A stretch of 64,000 nucleotides of DNA from Promethearchaeota archaeon (GCA_030606485.1 JAUWGH010000002.1:198192-262191); one strand, 5' to 3'; counted from the stretch's first letter, positions 1 to 9,287 are shown. The notes: generated from the letters alone by a model not told the origin. Numbers and translations: made by a program.

Positions 1-2
1 GA

Positions 3-359
3 ATTATTATCTCAATTCCACACTCAAAAGATCCAATCACAAGTAAAAATATATGGTGGAGAAAACTTAAAGCTCTAATTATCTCTTCTATAATATTTTA
101 TGTTGTAAATATTATCCGGATGGTTATACAACTCTATTTATATTATATTGGCTATGCTTGGGATGATATACACTACTCTATTTCTGCAGCAAGTTCATTT
201 ATTGCGGCAATTATTATTTTATTGCTTCATAAATGGATTCCGGAATTTATCATATCAATTATTTATGCGGGAATATTAATTAAAAGAAAAATTAAAGGTT
301 CTAAAGAGATTGAATCAAGTACTTTATCAAATGAACAAAATAAAATTGAAAAGAATTAA
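3..359 (+). CDS. C-terminal part of an archaeosortase/exosortase-like membrane protein (partial)
   Basis: The reading frame is open from the left window edge to the stop at 359, so this is the end of a longer gene and the internal ATG at 120 is not the true start. The visible part has a hydrophobic segment ending in Asn-Ile-Ile-Arg, a Gly about 10 residues later, and then a helix preceded by a His (DDIHYSISAAS). In the exosortase/archaeosortase family, membrane transpeptidases that process surface proteins with a C-terminal sorting signal, the Arg and His of a similar N-x-x-R ... H arrangement belong to the Cys-Arg-His active site. The Cys region lies outside the window. The tail after the last helix is charged and cytosolic. 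A possible substrate tail is seen in the beta-helix protein at 11890-13026. Family assignment is by motif only. Confidence 0.5.
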   Translation: MIISIPHSKDPITSKNIWWRKLKALIISSIIFYVVNIIRMVIQLYLYYIGYAWDDIHYSISAASSFIAAIIILLLHKWIPEFIISIIYAGILIKRKIKGSKEIESSTLSNEQNKIEKN

Positions 360-376
360 TCTTTGTGAATTGAAAT

Positions 377-1285
377 ATGATAGAATTTGAAAAAGAACAA
401 AAAGTATTAACGATAGGAAATATTAAAATTGGTGGTCAACCAGGAGAAAATCCGAATGTATGTATCGGTTCTGTTTTTTATGAGGGACATTCTGCTCTTC
501 TTGATGAAAAAACTGGTAAAATTGATAAAAAGTTAGTTGAACAAGAGCTTAATGAATTTGTTGATGTTTGTGAAAAAAATTCAATCCCATTTATCATTGA
601 TATTGTTGGCTCTTATGAGGAACCATTATATAAAGAATGTATATACATATCGGATTTGGTGGATTGTCCATTTTTAGTGGATGGAATAAATGATTCATCA
701 AGAGTTCCAGTTATGGAAAAATTGGCTGAGAATGGACTGTTAGATCGGGCGATTTTAAATAGCATAGATGAAAGCACTAAGGATGAATCTCTTGAAAAAT
801 TTAAAGAAATAGGTGTAAAAAATACTGTTATTTTAACATTTGGGAGTCGTTATGTTTTTCCAAAGCAGAAATTAAAATTTTTACGGGAGACTCTATTACC
901 AAAAGCAAATAAAGCGGGAATAGAAAATTGTCTTATTGATACTGGAGTATTAGATTTACCCTCTATCTCTATAAACGCAAATACTTCATTTATGATAAAA
1001 AATGAATTCGGATTGCCAGCCGGATGCGCGCCAGCCAATGCTGTTTATGCATGGAAATCAGTCAAACAATTTGGGAAAGAAGCAAGGATAAGTGCAATTA
1101 CATCCGCTTCGATATATTGTATAGTTTCAGGAAGTGATTTTGTTTTATTTGGACCAATTAAATTTGGAAAATATATAGTTCCATCAGTTGCTTTAATTGT
1201 ATCAATGAATTCTTATTATAGAAAAAGAGTTTTACGAAAAGAGATAGCAGAAAATAATCCATTATATAAAATCTTTAGAGATTAA
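377..1285 (+). CDS. mtrH: MtrH-like tetrahydromethanopterin methyltransferase subunit
   Basis: The product resembles MtrH, which moves a methyl group between tetrahydromethanopterin and a corrinoid protein. The N-terminus has the hallmark KIGGQPGE stretch followed by IGSVFYEGH. Further on are RAILNSI, the LIDTGVLDLPS strand and the FGLPAGCAPANAV loop, all in MtrH order on a TIM-barrel scaffold. Its 302 residues match the family length. No other Mtr subunit (MtrA-G) and no corrinoid protein is seen in the window. In archaea without methanogenesis, lone MtrH homologues are usually thought to work with separate corrinoid proteins, so a link to a methyl-branch or methylamine-type system is inference. 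The ATG is 17 bases downstream of the preceding stop, so cotranscription is possible. Confidence 0.88.
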   Translation: MIEFEKEQKVLTIGNIKIGGQPGENPNVCIGSVFYEGHSALLDEKTGKIDKKLVEQELNEFVDVCEKNSIPFIIDIVGSYEEPLYKECIYISDLVDCPFLVDGINDSSRVPVMEKLAENGLLDRAILNSIDESTKDESLEKFKEIGVKNTVILTFGSRYVFPKQKLKFLRETLLPKANKAGIENCLIDTGVLDLPSISINANTSFMIKNEFGLPAGCAPANAVYAWKSVKQFGKEARISAITSASIYCIVSGSDFVLFGPIKFGKYIVPSVALIVSMNSYYRKRVLRKEIAENNPLYKIFRD

Positions 1286-1290
1286 GATAA

Positions 1291-2802
1291 TTAGGAAATA
1301 TATCGAATAATTAAATCCTGAGTTTTTTCTAAAAGTAAAGGTAAGAACTCATCAATTTTTTCATTTTTTTCTTCATTATCCACGAAAAAAAGAAAGAACA
1401 TTGGATTATTTTCAATTATTGTCTTTTTTATTATTATTATATCATCAGGACTTATTTTATAAATTGCTTCATTTATATCCGTTTCTCTAAACCTTTCAAA
1501 AATCTTATATAAATTAGTTATTTGTGGTGCCAAAATTTCAAAAACACTCTTAACAGAGGCTTTTAAAGGTTGTGATTCAGAGAAAATATATTTTATTTCA
1601 CCAAGTAATGAAGGACTATAAAAGTCAGCAAGTACTAGCCCTTGTTCATTCATTAACATTGAGATTTTTATGCCAATATCTTCAGAGAATCTACTTAAAT
1701 TAAAGTTTATTAATTTCCTGTTAGGAGATAATAATGATAATCCATGAGAATATGCTCTCAATATCGTATATACTGAAAAAATACTTGTTAAGAAATATTC
1801 AATATTTAATTGTTTTTCTTGATTTATCTCTTCAATTTTTTTGACAATTTGATAAACTACATCCTTTATTTCAGTTGTTTCTTTTATATCTGGATCAACT
1901 TTGGAAATTATGATTAACACTGGAATTTCTTGTTCATATTTTTTAATATTTTCGAGAATTTGGTTAAAAAATTGAAGACTTTCATCGATTCTTTTGGGAT
2001 CTCTAATATCTATGAAGTAATAAATTAAATCCGCATCATACAAATAGATTGGAGCCCTATTAAGAAATTTATCTCTTGATTTTTCTTGGCCAGATAAGTC
2101 CCACGTGAAAACATGACTGCCGAATGTTTCAAGATGTTTAATTTCTGCTCCTAATGTAGGTTTTAAACCTAATAATTTGGAATATTTTCGATCAATAGTT
2201 AATAAAAAGGATGTTTTTCCGGAATTATCTAGTCCAGTAAGAATAATTTTTAACTTTCTTGAAGAAGTTAGAGGTAAAGTGGGGTTTTTCTCAATTTCTA
2301 GCAAATTATTGGTTAATTTTAAAAAAGTTGGTTCTAATATCTTGTTATCTACATAACCATTATTAATTTTTTCGTCAATTTCGGCTACAACTTCCAATAT
2401 AAATGGTTTTAGCCTCTCAATATTATTATAAATAAAACTTCTTTTATTTTCATCAATTAGTATTGATAATGTTGAGGCAATTGGTCTCTCTAAAAAGCTG
2501 GTTTTTATAAAATGAAAAAACACTAAACTGGAAATCCGGAAATCAGGAAAGGGTATAATTCCGAAATAATTATAATCGGAAATTTCATTATCAGTAAATA
2601 ATAAAGAAAGACTTTTAATCGAAATTTGATAAATATCTCTTAAACTCTGCTTAAATGCCCCACCTTCATTTTGGTTAGTATCACATTCATCTAAATTGGA
2701 TAAGATTGATTCAGGAAATATATATTTAGGCTCAGGTCCACGGTCACCATAAACAGAAAGTACAACTCCTTTTATACAACTTTCTTCGGGTATCTCTCTC
2801 AT
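1291..2802 (-). CDS. Longin-like/Arf-like small GTPase fusion protein
   Basis: A three-part protein of 503 residues. Residues 1-180 look like a longin/roadblock-superfamily domain (GVVLSVYGDRGPEPKY, then YFGIIPFPDF). Residues 183-345 form an Arf/Sar-type GTPase with P-loop GLDNSGKT (190-197), switch-I Thr in KPTLGAE, G3 DLSGQ (235-239) and G4 SKVD (300-303). Residues about 365-503 are a C-terminal sensor-like domain that reads like a roadblock or longin fold. The P-loop and the Gln after the G3 Gly are kept, so GTP binding and hydrolysis are plausible. The same architecture occurs in the paralogue at 9921-11363. Such multidomain GTPases are typical of Asgard archaea; the membrane or partner they act on is unknown. 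It converges tail-to-tail with mtrH. Confidence 0.85.
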   Translation of the reverse strand: MREIPEESCIKGVVLSVYGDRGPEPKYIFPESILSNLDECDTNQNEGGAFKQSLRDIYQISIKSLSLLFTDNEISDYNYFGIIPFPDFRISSLVFFHFIKTSFLERPIASTLSILIDENKRSFIYNNIERLKPFILEVVAEIDEKINNGYVDNKILEPTFLKLTNNLLEIEKNPTLPLTSSRKLKIILTGLDNSGKTSFLLTIDRKYSKLLGLKPTLGAEIKHLETFGSHVFTWDLSGQEKSRDKFLNRAPIYLYDADLIYYFIDIRDPKRIDESLQFFNQILENIKKYEQEIPVLIIISKVDPDIKETTEIKDVVYQIVKKIEEINQEKQLNIEYFLTSIFSVYTILRAYSHGLSLLSPNRKLINFNLSRFSEDIGIKISMLMNEQGLVLADFYSPSLLGEIKYIFSESQPLKASVKSVFEILAPQITNLYKIFERFRETDINEAIYKISPDDIIIIKKTIIENNPMFFLFFVDNEEKNEKIDEFLPLLLEKTQDLIIRYIS

Positions 2803-2829
2803 TAGTTAATATTATACAAACAATGGCTA

Positions 2830-2914
2830 AAAAAAATTTGTATTGTAATAAACATAAAAATAAACATAAAAACATAAAAACATAAAAAAATTTGTATTGT
2901 AATAAACATAAAAA
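2830..2914. repeat. Pair of 31-bp direct repeats in an A-rich intergenic region
   Basis: The same 31 bases (A-run, TTTGTATTGTAATAAACAT, A-run) occur at 2830-2860 and 2884-2914 with a low-complexity ACATAAAA-type spacer between. The second copy ends about 10 bases before the ATG of the AIR-synthase-related gene. A looser version (AAATTTGTAATGTA) lies just before the LOG-family gene near 4710. The pair may be a local duplication of promoter DNA or replication slippage; no protein or RNA is supported here. Confidence 0.7.
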
Positions 2915-2923
2915 AAAATAGGT

Positions 2924-3880
2924 ATGATTGAGAAATTAGCTGAAAATATAAGAAATAATGTTGAGATAATCCAAAAACAATCATTAAATCATATTGTAGA
3001 TTTTGTTAGGGCAAAATCATATAAAAGTGAAAGGATCTACAGCGATTACGGGGAAGATAGCGCTTCTATTAAAGAAAATGAGAAGTTATTATTATTCACA
3101 ACTGATGGAATTCGTTCCGAATTTGTCAAAAATTTTCCTTATGGGGCAGGATTTAGTGCAATAATGGTAAGTGTTGACGATATTTATGCATGCGGAGGAA
3201 CTCCTCTAGCAGCGAGTTTAGTGGTCAATTATAATAAAGAAAAAATTGGTAACGAAATATTTAGAGGAGCTTGCGAAGGTTCCCGAAAATTTAAAGTTCC
3301 AATTATTAGGGGACATACTAATCAAAACTCAGCGATTTGTTCTCTAGCAATAAGCATGGTTGGAGAAATAAAAAAAGAGGATTATATTTCTGCCGGAAAT
3401 GCTCAAATTGATGACGACATAATATTAATTGCTGACTTTGATGGAAGACCAGGAAGGGCCAGTAAATATTATTGGGATACGGCTACGTTTAAGACTTCTG
3501 AACAAATATTGTATTCAAGAAAAAGTTTGAATGAAGTTGCCTCTAAACATCTATTAAACTCCTCTAAGGATATATCAAACGGAGGTATATTTGGCACATT
3601 GTATCAATTACTATCATATTCAGAAGTAGGAGCTAAGATCGACATAGATTTAATTATTCTTCCAGAGCTTCTGAAAGATTTAAATTATTCAATTTTTGAT
3701 TATTCTAAAATGTACTTAACTACTTCTTTCATAACTACATGCAAGGAGAGAAATACAGAAGAGGTAATTAATTTATTTAAACGATATAATCTAGAAGCAC
3801 ATAAAATTGGAATAGTAATTAAAAAAAAAAAATTATATATATATAATAATAAGGAAGAAACTATTTTATTTGATCTATAG
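2924..3880 (+). CDS. AIR synthase-related protein (PurM/SelD/ThiL-like fold)
   Basis: The 318-residue product has the ATP-binding AIR-synthase fold shared by PurM, ThiL, HypE and SelD. Visible elements are an acidic Asp-containing segment (YSDYGEDSASI), a LFTTDGIRSEF strand with the phosphate-binding TDG, the SVDDIYACGGTPLA loop that marks this superfamily, and a C-terminal SKDISNGGIFG loop. It most resembles the group annotated in methanogens as methanogenesis marker 2, a set of AIR synthase-related proteins of unproven function; that comparison is from memory and not tested. Substrate unknown. It stands upstream of a membrane protein on the same strand, with the 31-bp repeats in its promoter region. 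Confidence 0.7.
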   Translation: MIEKLAENIRNNVEIIQKQSLNHIVDFVRAKSYKSERIYSDYGEDSASIKENEKLLLFTTDGIRSEFVKNFPYGAGFSAIMVSVDDIYACGGTPLAASLVVNYNKEKIGNEIFRGACEGSRKFKVPIIRGHTNQNSAICSLAISMVGEIKKEDYISAGNAQIDDDIILIADFDGRPGRASKYYWDTATFKTSEQILYSRKSLNEVASKHLLNSSKDISNGGIFGTLYQLLSYSEVGAKIDIDLIILPELLKDLNYSIFDYSKMYLTTSFITTCKERNTEEVINLFKRYNLEAHKIGIVIKKKKLYIYNNKEETILFDL

Positions 3881-3894
3881 GTATAAAGTTATTT

Positions 3895-4659
3895 GTGAAA
3901 ATTCGTATGCAATTTAATATCTCAAAAAGAGAATTATCGATCTTTATTATTCTTCTTTTCTCATTTAATTTGATAAATTTATTATTTCTCAATTTTAATA
4001 ATGTTAATTCATATGAAATCAATTTTGAAACTAAGAAAATACCGAAAATTTCTCAATCTGAAGCGAGTGAAAACATAAGTGTGGAAATTAAAAGTTATAG
4101 TCAATTAATTTGGTTTAGTGGCAATATTGTAATAGAAACATCCAGTAATATAACAGGATTCTTAAAAATTGATTTATCAGACGGTTTAGGAGGAAGTTAT
4201 TTTCAAAATTTTCAGCATATTATTCCAATTTCCAATACTTCTGAAAACGAAGTTTTTGAGATTCCAATAATCCCTCAGGTTTATATATTCCCCGGAATGT
4301 ATAATCTATCACTTATTATTAATTATATTCCAGTAATAGATTCTATAGATGAAGATATAATATTATCTAGCCATTTACAGATTAATGTTGGATTAGGACC
4401 TCCAATACTAATAATATTGATTATTATATTTGGAATATCATTTACATTAATTCTTACAAAAAGAGAAACGATAAAAGAAGAGATTTTAACCTATGAACCA
4501 GAAAAACAAATCGAAGCTGCATTAGATGCACCTCAAGGTAAGATTAAATGCCCAGAATGCAAAAAAATAATAAATGAAGGTTTAACATTTTGTCCAGAAT
4601 GTGGGAATAGGATTCCAGAATTTTTTAGATATCATCCGGAAACCCCTGGTCCTAGTTAG
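3895..4659 (+). CDS. Membrane protein with extracellular domain and cytosolic zinc ribbon
   Basis: This 254-residue protein has an N-terminal hydrophobic segment (residues about 14-34) that serves as signal anchor or signal peptide, then about 130 residues rich in Ser, Asn and Ile with beta-strand character, a second hydrophobic segment near residues 170-188 (GPPILIILIIIFG), and a cytosolic tail with a zinc ribbon, CPECKKI ... CPECGNR. A surface sensor domain linked through one membrane helix to a small zinc-binding module is the simplest reading. The GTG at 3895 was chosen as start; the ATG at 3907 is an equal option. Function unknown. It starts 14 bases after the AIR-synthase-like gene and is probably cotranscribed. 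Confidence 0.65.
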   Translation: MKIRMQFNISKRELSIFIILLFSFNLINLLFLNFNNVNSYEINFETKKIPKISQSEASENISVEIKSYSQLIWFSGNIVIETSSNITGFLKIDLSDGLGGSYFQNFQHIIPISNTSENEVFEIPIIPQVYIFPGMYNLSLIINYIPVIDSIDEDIILSSHLQINVGLGPPILIILIIIFGISFTLILTKRETIKEEILTYEPEKQIEAALDAPQGKIKCPECKKIINEGLTFCPECGNRIPEFFRYHPETPGPS

Positions 4660-4732
4660 CTGTCTATGCAAATTGAATTATAAGCATTATTTTTAATTTG
4701 AAATTTAAAAAAATTTGTAATGTATATTAAAA

Positions 4733-5248
4733 ATGAATTTTAATTACAAAGGAATTATCTCCGTAATAGGGAGTAGTGAAATAGATTCTGAAACCGCTGA
4801 AAAGGCTCGAAAAATTGGTCAATTAATTGCAAAGAATAGATATATTCTTGCATGTGGGGGAATGGGAGGAGTAATGGAAGCTGCATGTAAGGGATGTAAA
4901 GAAGAGAATGGTTTAACTATCGGAATTTTACCGACAGGAAATAAATATAATGCCAATCCATATGTTGATATTAAAATTCCAACAGCGCTTGGACATGCAA
5001 GAAATACAATAGTTGCTTTAACAGGTGATGGAATTATAGCTGTGGCTGGAAATGCTGGTACTTTAAGTGAGATCTGTTTTGCATGGGTATATAATAAACC
5101 AATTTGTGTATTAACTAATGTGAAGGGATGGTCATCTAAAATGGCAAATCAAAAATTAGATCATAGAAGAAAGGAAAAAATTCATGGAGCTAATACTCCG
5201 GAAGAGGCAGTAAAAAAGATAATTGAACTAATTGAAACTCATGAATGA
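4733..5248 (+). CDS. LOG/TIGR00725-like Rossmann-fold nucleotide-binding protein
   Basis: A 171-residue protein of the lysine-decarboxylase-like (LOG) superfamily. The family marks are an N-terminal strand ending IGSS, the nucleotide-phosphate loop CGGMGGVMEAACKG, ALGHARNTIVA and the GNAGTLSE loop. LOG proteins are nucleoside-monophosphate phosphoribohydrolases or related nucleotide-binding proteins. This subgroup lacks the classical PGGxGTxxE motif, having GNAGTLSE instead, so hydrolase activity is not assured. The upstream A-rich stretch has no clear ribosome binding site. Confidence 0.8.
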   Translation: MNFNYKGIISVIGSSEIDSETAEKARKIGQLIAKNRYILACGGMGGVMEAACKGCKEENGLTIGILPTGNKYNANPYVDIKIPTALGHARNTIVALTGDGIIAVAGNAGTLSEICFAWVYNKPICVLTNVKGWSSKMANQKLDHRRKEKIHGANTPEEAVKKIIELIETHE

Positions 5249-5276
5249 AACATTCCAAAAATAAATTTGTAAAGTC

Positions 5277-6053
5277 CTAGGTATGATATTCCTTCTTTTT
5301 CTTTTTTTTACCTGACGAAGACCACCCACCAGAACCTCCAATAGCATCAGCACCTGCAATTGCTGCAGCAATAATGAGAACAACAATTAGAATTATAACA
5401 ACAAATATCAATAAAAAGCATAAGATTCTGAATGCAATAAATATCCAGAAATCATCTTTTATTTTTTTTGTCATTATTGTACCATATAACATAATGATTA
5501 AGGATATACTAATTAAATATATCATAGAAATTAGAATTACAATCCAATTAGTGATTGCCATGACAAAAATATAAAATAGTAACACCAATATTATGCCTAT
5601 TGCTATTAAAAGGAATTGAAGCCAAAAGTATCCAGCTGTAAGAAATTTATCCTTTAAGATAAGCCCTATTATTAATATAATTGCTGTTCCCCATACTGCT
5701 AAACTCACAAAAACATGAACATATATCGAAAAATCCGAAAGCCATATGAATATAGGAACGCTAAGGACTCCGGCAGTAAAAGCGAACATAAAATAAATAA
5801 TGAGTCCAGAAATATTTTTTCCTTTCCGGGAAACAACATAAAATATAACGAATAAAATAGCATTTAGGATAACCATTATAACATATATGGCACCAATATC
5901 CAATAATGGCGCTATTTCTGTGAAAACTATGCCAAAAAGGATTTCACTAATTAACCAAATTAAAGATCCAATAAATATTGTTGGCATTACTTTTTGTAAA
6001 AATACTGTACGTTTAGAATCAGTAAGAATATATTTAGAGGTCATTTTTAACAA
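5277..6053 (-). CDS. Seven-helix integral membrane protein with Gly/Ser and poly-Lys tail
   Basis: The 258-residue product has about seven hydrophobic segments, the first starting near residue 25 and the last near 215. It ends in a soluble tail with GGSGGWSSSG followed by six lysines and a Glu-Tyr-His-Thr end. I do not recognise a family. The lysine run would hold the C-terminus on the cytosolic side under the positive-inside rule. It converges with the LOG-family gene and is divergent from the Arf-like GTPase at 6241. Confidence 0.6.
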   Translation of the reverse strand: MLKMTSKYILTDSKRTVFLQKVMPTIFIGSLIWLISEILFGIVFTEIAPLLDIGAIYVIMVILNAILFVIFYVVSRKGKNISGLIIYFMFAFTAGVLSVPIFIWLSDFSIYVHVFVSLAVWGTAIILIIGLILKDKFLTAGYFWLQFLLIAIGIILVLLFYIFVMAITNWIVILISMIYLISISLIIMLYGTIMTKKIKDDFWIFIAFRILCFLLIFVVIILIVVLIIAAAIAGADAIGGSGGWSSSGKKKKKKEYHT

Positions 6054-6240
6054 TCCTAAATATCTATTAAATTGATAATTAAATTATTATCATTCATGGA
6101 TTTAAAAAGTTATTGATAAAAAGATTTTAAATTAATTTTTTTTAAAAAATATCAGTCAATAATTTAAATTTGTTTTTTTTATTATATATAAGCGAAATTG
6201 TTTTATTAAAAATATATAGTTAAAAATTATAAAATTCAAT

Positions 6241-7185
6241 ATGCAATATCTAAAAACCGAAGAATTAGCTAAAAAAATTTTGTTTACAGGTTTAGACTTC
6301 GCAGGAAAGAGCTCAATTATTCTTGCTCTACAGAAAGAATTTTCAAAGATAGCTATACTCAAACCTACTCGAGGCGCAGAGAGGAGTGTATTCACATTTT
6401 TAGGATATGAATTTAGTACTTGGGACCTCGGAGGTCAGCAGGCTTACAGAATTAATTATTTGCGAAATCCGAGTAAATTTTTTGATAAGACTGAAATTGC
6501 AATTTATGTAATTGACATTCAAGATTCAGCACGCTTTGATGATGCAATTAGATATTTGAAGGATGTTATTAAGCAATTTAAAGAACTCGAAATTGCACCT
6601 CCAATCTATATTTTCTTCCATAAAACTGATCCAGCATTAATTAAAGAATCAAGGACAGATTTAAACAATTTAATATTAGATCTTACTGAAAAAATTAATA
6701 ATACAATAGAATATGAGAAAATTAAATTTTATGAAACATCTATTTATGATTTATATTCTATTATAGAAGCTATTTCAGAAATTTTACTTAATCTTTATCC
6801 AAAATCCAACCTTATTGATAAGACTCTTTTTGAATTTGGGAAAAAAATTGAGGCAGAAGGACTTATGATCTTAGATGATAATTCATTACTTGTTGGGAGG
6901 TATTATTCGAATGATGAAATTAGGCAGATTTTAAGTGCGAGTTCTCCATATTTCCTAACATTACACGATAGGTTCAATGAAGCAGACATTGAAAAATCAT
7001 CAAAAAAAGAGGATAAAGGTATGGTTGTGCAAAGAATGGGGAAATATTTTATGTTTAATGAAATTAAATTCCGTTCTGATCCGGGGGGACGATATTATCT
7101 GTTGGTTGCGAAAAATACTCCTTGGTTCGATCCAAATTTAATAAATGAATTTGTTGAAATTTTCCAAGATATTTTTATAATTTAA
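6241..7185 (+). CDS. Arf/Sar-like small GTPase with C-terminal regulatory domain
   Basis: The GTPase domain begins at the very N-terminus: P-loop GLDFAGKS (17-24), switch-I Thr in KPTRGAE, G3 WDLGGQ (61-66) with the catalytic Gln kept, and G4 HKTD (127-130). About 115 residues follow, similar to the C-terminal domain of the larger paralogues (FGKKIEAEGLMILDD, then a basic-acidic beta region) and probably a roadblock/longin-like fold. Unlike the paralogues at 1291-2802 and 9921-11363 it lacks the N-terminal longin-like domain. No amphipathic helix or myristoylation Gly of eukaryotic Arf is seen. Likely a regulated switch protein; target unknown. Confidence 0.87.
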   Translation: MQYLKTEELAKKILFTGLDFAGKSSIILALQKEFSKIAILKPTRGAERSVFTFLGYEFSTWDLGGQQAYRINYLRNPSKFFDKTEIAIYVIDIQDSARFDDAIRYLKDVIKQFKELEIAPPIYIFFHKTDPALIKESRTDLNNLILDLTEKINNTIEYEKIKFYETSIYDLYSIIEAISEILLNLYPKSNLIDKTLFEFGKKIEAEGLMILDDNSLLVGRYYSNDEIRQILSASSPYFLTLHDRFNEADIEKSSKKEDKGMVVQRMGKYFMFNEIKFRSDPGGRYYLLVAKNTPWFDPNLINEFVEIFQDIFII

Positions 7186-7362
7186 AAAAGTAAAAACTCG
7201 GTTTTTTATAAATTCAACATATCTACATTTTTATTAGATTATTGAAGAAAAAATATTTAACTTTTAATTATTATATTTCAGTTAGAGAAATTTTGTTTCT
7301 CCTTCATGAAAGTGTTCCATAATAAAAGAACGACAGGAAAACTAAAGATTAGTGAGATTTGA

Positions 7363-8304
7363 TTGATTATATGCCCAAATTGTGGAAGCACCAACGAAAA
7401 TAAGTCCCAATATTGCCGAAAATGCGGTTCATCAATTTCGAATGTGTTTTCTCCACCAAAAGTAAAAATTCCGATCTTTAATTCTGTAAATAAAGAAATT
7501 ATTGGGGATAAACGAAAGAATAGAAATGATTTAAAATCCATTCAGAGAGATACTAAAGTACCTCTAAAACAAGTAGAGCAAAATAATATATGGACTCCAG
7601 ATATTCCTGATAATGAGAAACGTGATTTTAATCTCAAAGAAATACCAAAGATTTCAGAGATTGATGGACCTTCAATAAAAGAAGGAAGACCTACTTCAAT
7701 ATTACAAGAAATACCTCCACAACCCTTTTCACTTCAAAGTATTCCATTAACTTATAATAAAAAGCAATCTTCCCAAGTTCAAAATATACAATCTCCAAAA
7801 AGAGAAGAGATATCTTCGGCAATGACGAATGCAATGCAAGCCCTTACAAAAAATCTTTCATCTAAAAAAAAGCCAATGAGAACTTTACCAGAATCTCTTA
7901 AAACTCAACAGGAAATAAAATATGAGGAAATCAGCTCCAACAATTTGGATGAAATATTAAAAAATATATCAAGATTAGATAAGAATATAGAAGCTTCGGC
8001 AATTATTAACCCTGATGGAGTGATATTATCTTCCGCACTTTCAGGAAGAGTAAATAACTCGTTGTTTGCCTCAATTGGAAAAACATTATCAGTATTAGGT
8101 AATGATATAGTTAATGCATTAAATACCGGTGCTTTAAAATCCGTTACAATTAATGGAACTCATGGAAAATTTAGTTTATCGCCAATAGTCAGTGATGTTC
8201 TTCTTTTAATTTTAAGTGGTCCGAAAGTGAAGGCAGGAATCATACATTTAGCTGTTAGCTTATTTAAAAAGAAATTTAAATCATATACGGAAAAGAAAAA
8301 ATAA
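7363..8304 (+). CDS. Zinc-ribbon protein with C-terminal roadblock/LC7 domain
   Basis: The product starts at TTG; this start is needed because the first zinc ligand is residue 4. The zinc ribbon is C4-P-N-C7 ... C18-R-K-C21. A disordered linker of about 170 residues follows, rich in Pro, Ser, Gln and Lys. The last 115 residues (about 195-305) form a roadblock/LC7 domain: NNLDEILKNISRLDKNIEA, AIINPDGVILSSAL and a final helix-strand pair. Roadblock proteins act as GTPase regulators or scaffolds (MglB, Ragulator). The location directly after one Arf-like GTPase and before another suggests it regulates them, which is inference. Confidence 0.8.
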   Translation: MIICPNCGSTNENKSQYCRKCGSSISNVFSPPKVKIPIFNSVNKEIIGDKRKNRNDLKSIQRDTKVPLKQVEQNNIWTPDIPDNEKRDFNLKEIPKISEIDGPSIKEGRPTSILQEIPPQPFSLQSIPLTYNKKQSSQVQNIQSPKREEISSAMTNAMQALTKNLSSKKKPMRTLPESLKTQQEIKYEEISSNNLDEILKNISRLDKNIEASAIINPDGVILSSALSGRVNNSLFASIGKTLSVLGNDIVNALNTGALKSVTINGTHGKFSLSPIVSDVLLLILSGPKVKAGIIHLAVSLFKKKFKSYTEKKK

Positions 8305-8324
8305 TAATCTCTAATTGCTGAATT

Positions 8325-9152
8325 TTAAAATTTATTTGTTAAATTTTTTTGAATTGTTATATTAGTGATTATTTCATAAATAAAAAATTTTTCGTTGAAA
8401 TCAAATTCTTGGATGAATCTGTTTAAATGAAAAATAGATACAATAGGAACTTGAATGTAACTTAATTTAACTTTATTCTCAATTAATGTTACAATCATTG
8501 GAATAAGTTTAAAGGGCATAAATGCTTTTATTTTTTGGAGCTCATTCTGATTTAAAAGTTTAGTTATTAATTTGGATATTACATCAGGATTTTTTATTAA
8601 GGCATGCATTCTTCTTGATTGGAGCTTTGATGCTTTATTAATTGCTGATAAATTATTTGTTCTACAATTCCAATGTTTTGCATCAATTAAAAGAATCAGT
8701 CTTCCTAACATGGCAATTACATCTATTTCATATCGTTTTTGATTAGTTTTTCGACTATAATTTGAATGGTCAGTAAATCTAAAGTTCTTAATAACTCTAA
8801 ATTCATATTTATCAAAAATTTTTGAAACTAAGTCTTCAAATTCTTCCCAGTTTAGTAATTTTGATAATTTTGAAATATCTATATCTAAATATTTTACAGC
8901 TTCTAAAATAAAAAGAGATTTTTTAACTTCAATATGACTTTTCCGGAATGTAAGCCCACAATTAGTAGATGTTAAAAAAATTTTTATTAATTCGATATCA
9001 TTTTGTGAAAAATCCTCAAAAAAACCATAATCGATATTGATATAAATACCAAGATCTTGAAATTCAGAAGGCTCAAATTTACGGATATGATTATATATAT
9101 GTCGAATAAATTTAGTTAGTTTTTCATACTTATCAGAAATTGAATTAACCAT
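8325..9152 (-). CDS. PD-(D/E)XK nuclease-like protein (Mrr/restriction-endonuclease type)
   Basis: Residues 100-200 carry a restriction-endonuclease-like core: an N-terminal helix with Glu (WEEFEDLVSKIF), Asp144 in YEIDVIA, and Asp157-Ala-Lys159 in ILLIDAKHW, which matches the D-(D/E)xK metal-binding pattern with Asp as the second acid. The N-terminal 90 residues are helical and unassigned. The family includes Mrr-type nucleases and DNA-repair or mobile-element nucleases. No methyltransferase or phage gene is nearby, so a housekeeping or solitary defence role cannot be separated. Confidence 0.65.
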   Translation of the reverse strand: MVNSISDKYEKLTKFIRHIYNHIRKFEPSEFQDLGIYINIDYGFFEDFSQNDIELIKIFLTSTNCGLTFRKSHIEVKKSLFILEAVKYLDIDISKLSKLLNWEEFEDLVSKIFDKYEFRVIKNFRFTDHSNYSRKTNQKRYEIDVIAMLGRLILLIDAKHWNCRTNNLSAINKASKLQSRRMHALIKNPDVISKLITKLLNQNELQKIKAFMPFKLIPMIVTLIENKVKLSYIQVPIVSIFHLNRFIQEFDFNEKFFIYEIITNITIQKNLTNKF

Positions 9153-9287
9153 TAAATCTCAGAGATTAATTTTTAGAATAATAATTTAAGGATTAATTTT
9201 TTTAACTTTTTAATAATTTATAATACCAAGAGCTAAAACATTTATTAAATTTTTATCAAAGTTCTATTGATTGAAAAGGAGTAAAAC

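Noticed and set aside
2830-2914. CRISPR array
   Set aside because: Only two copies with a low-complexity spacer, no leader and no cas gene.
2802-2984. Short minus-strand ORF across the repeat region
   Set aside because: It is Phe/Ile-rich translation of A-rich repeats and overlaps the start of the AIR-synthase-like gene; no coding signal.
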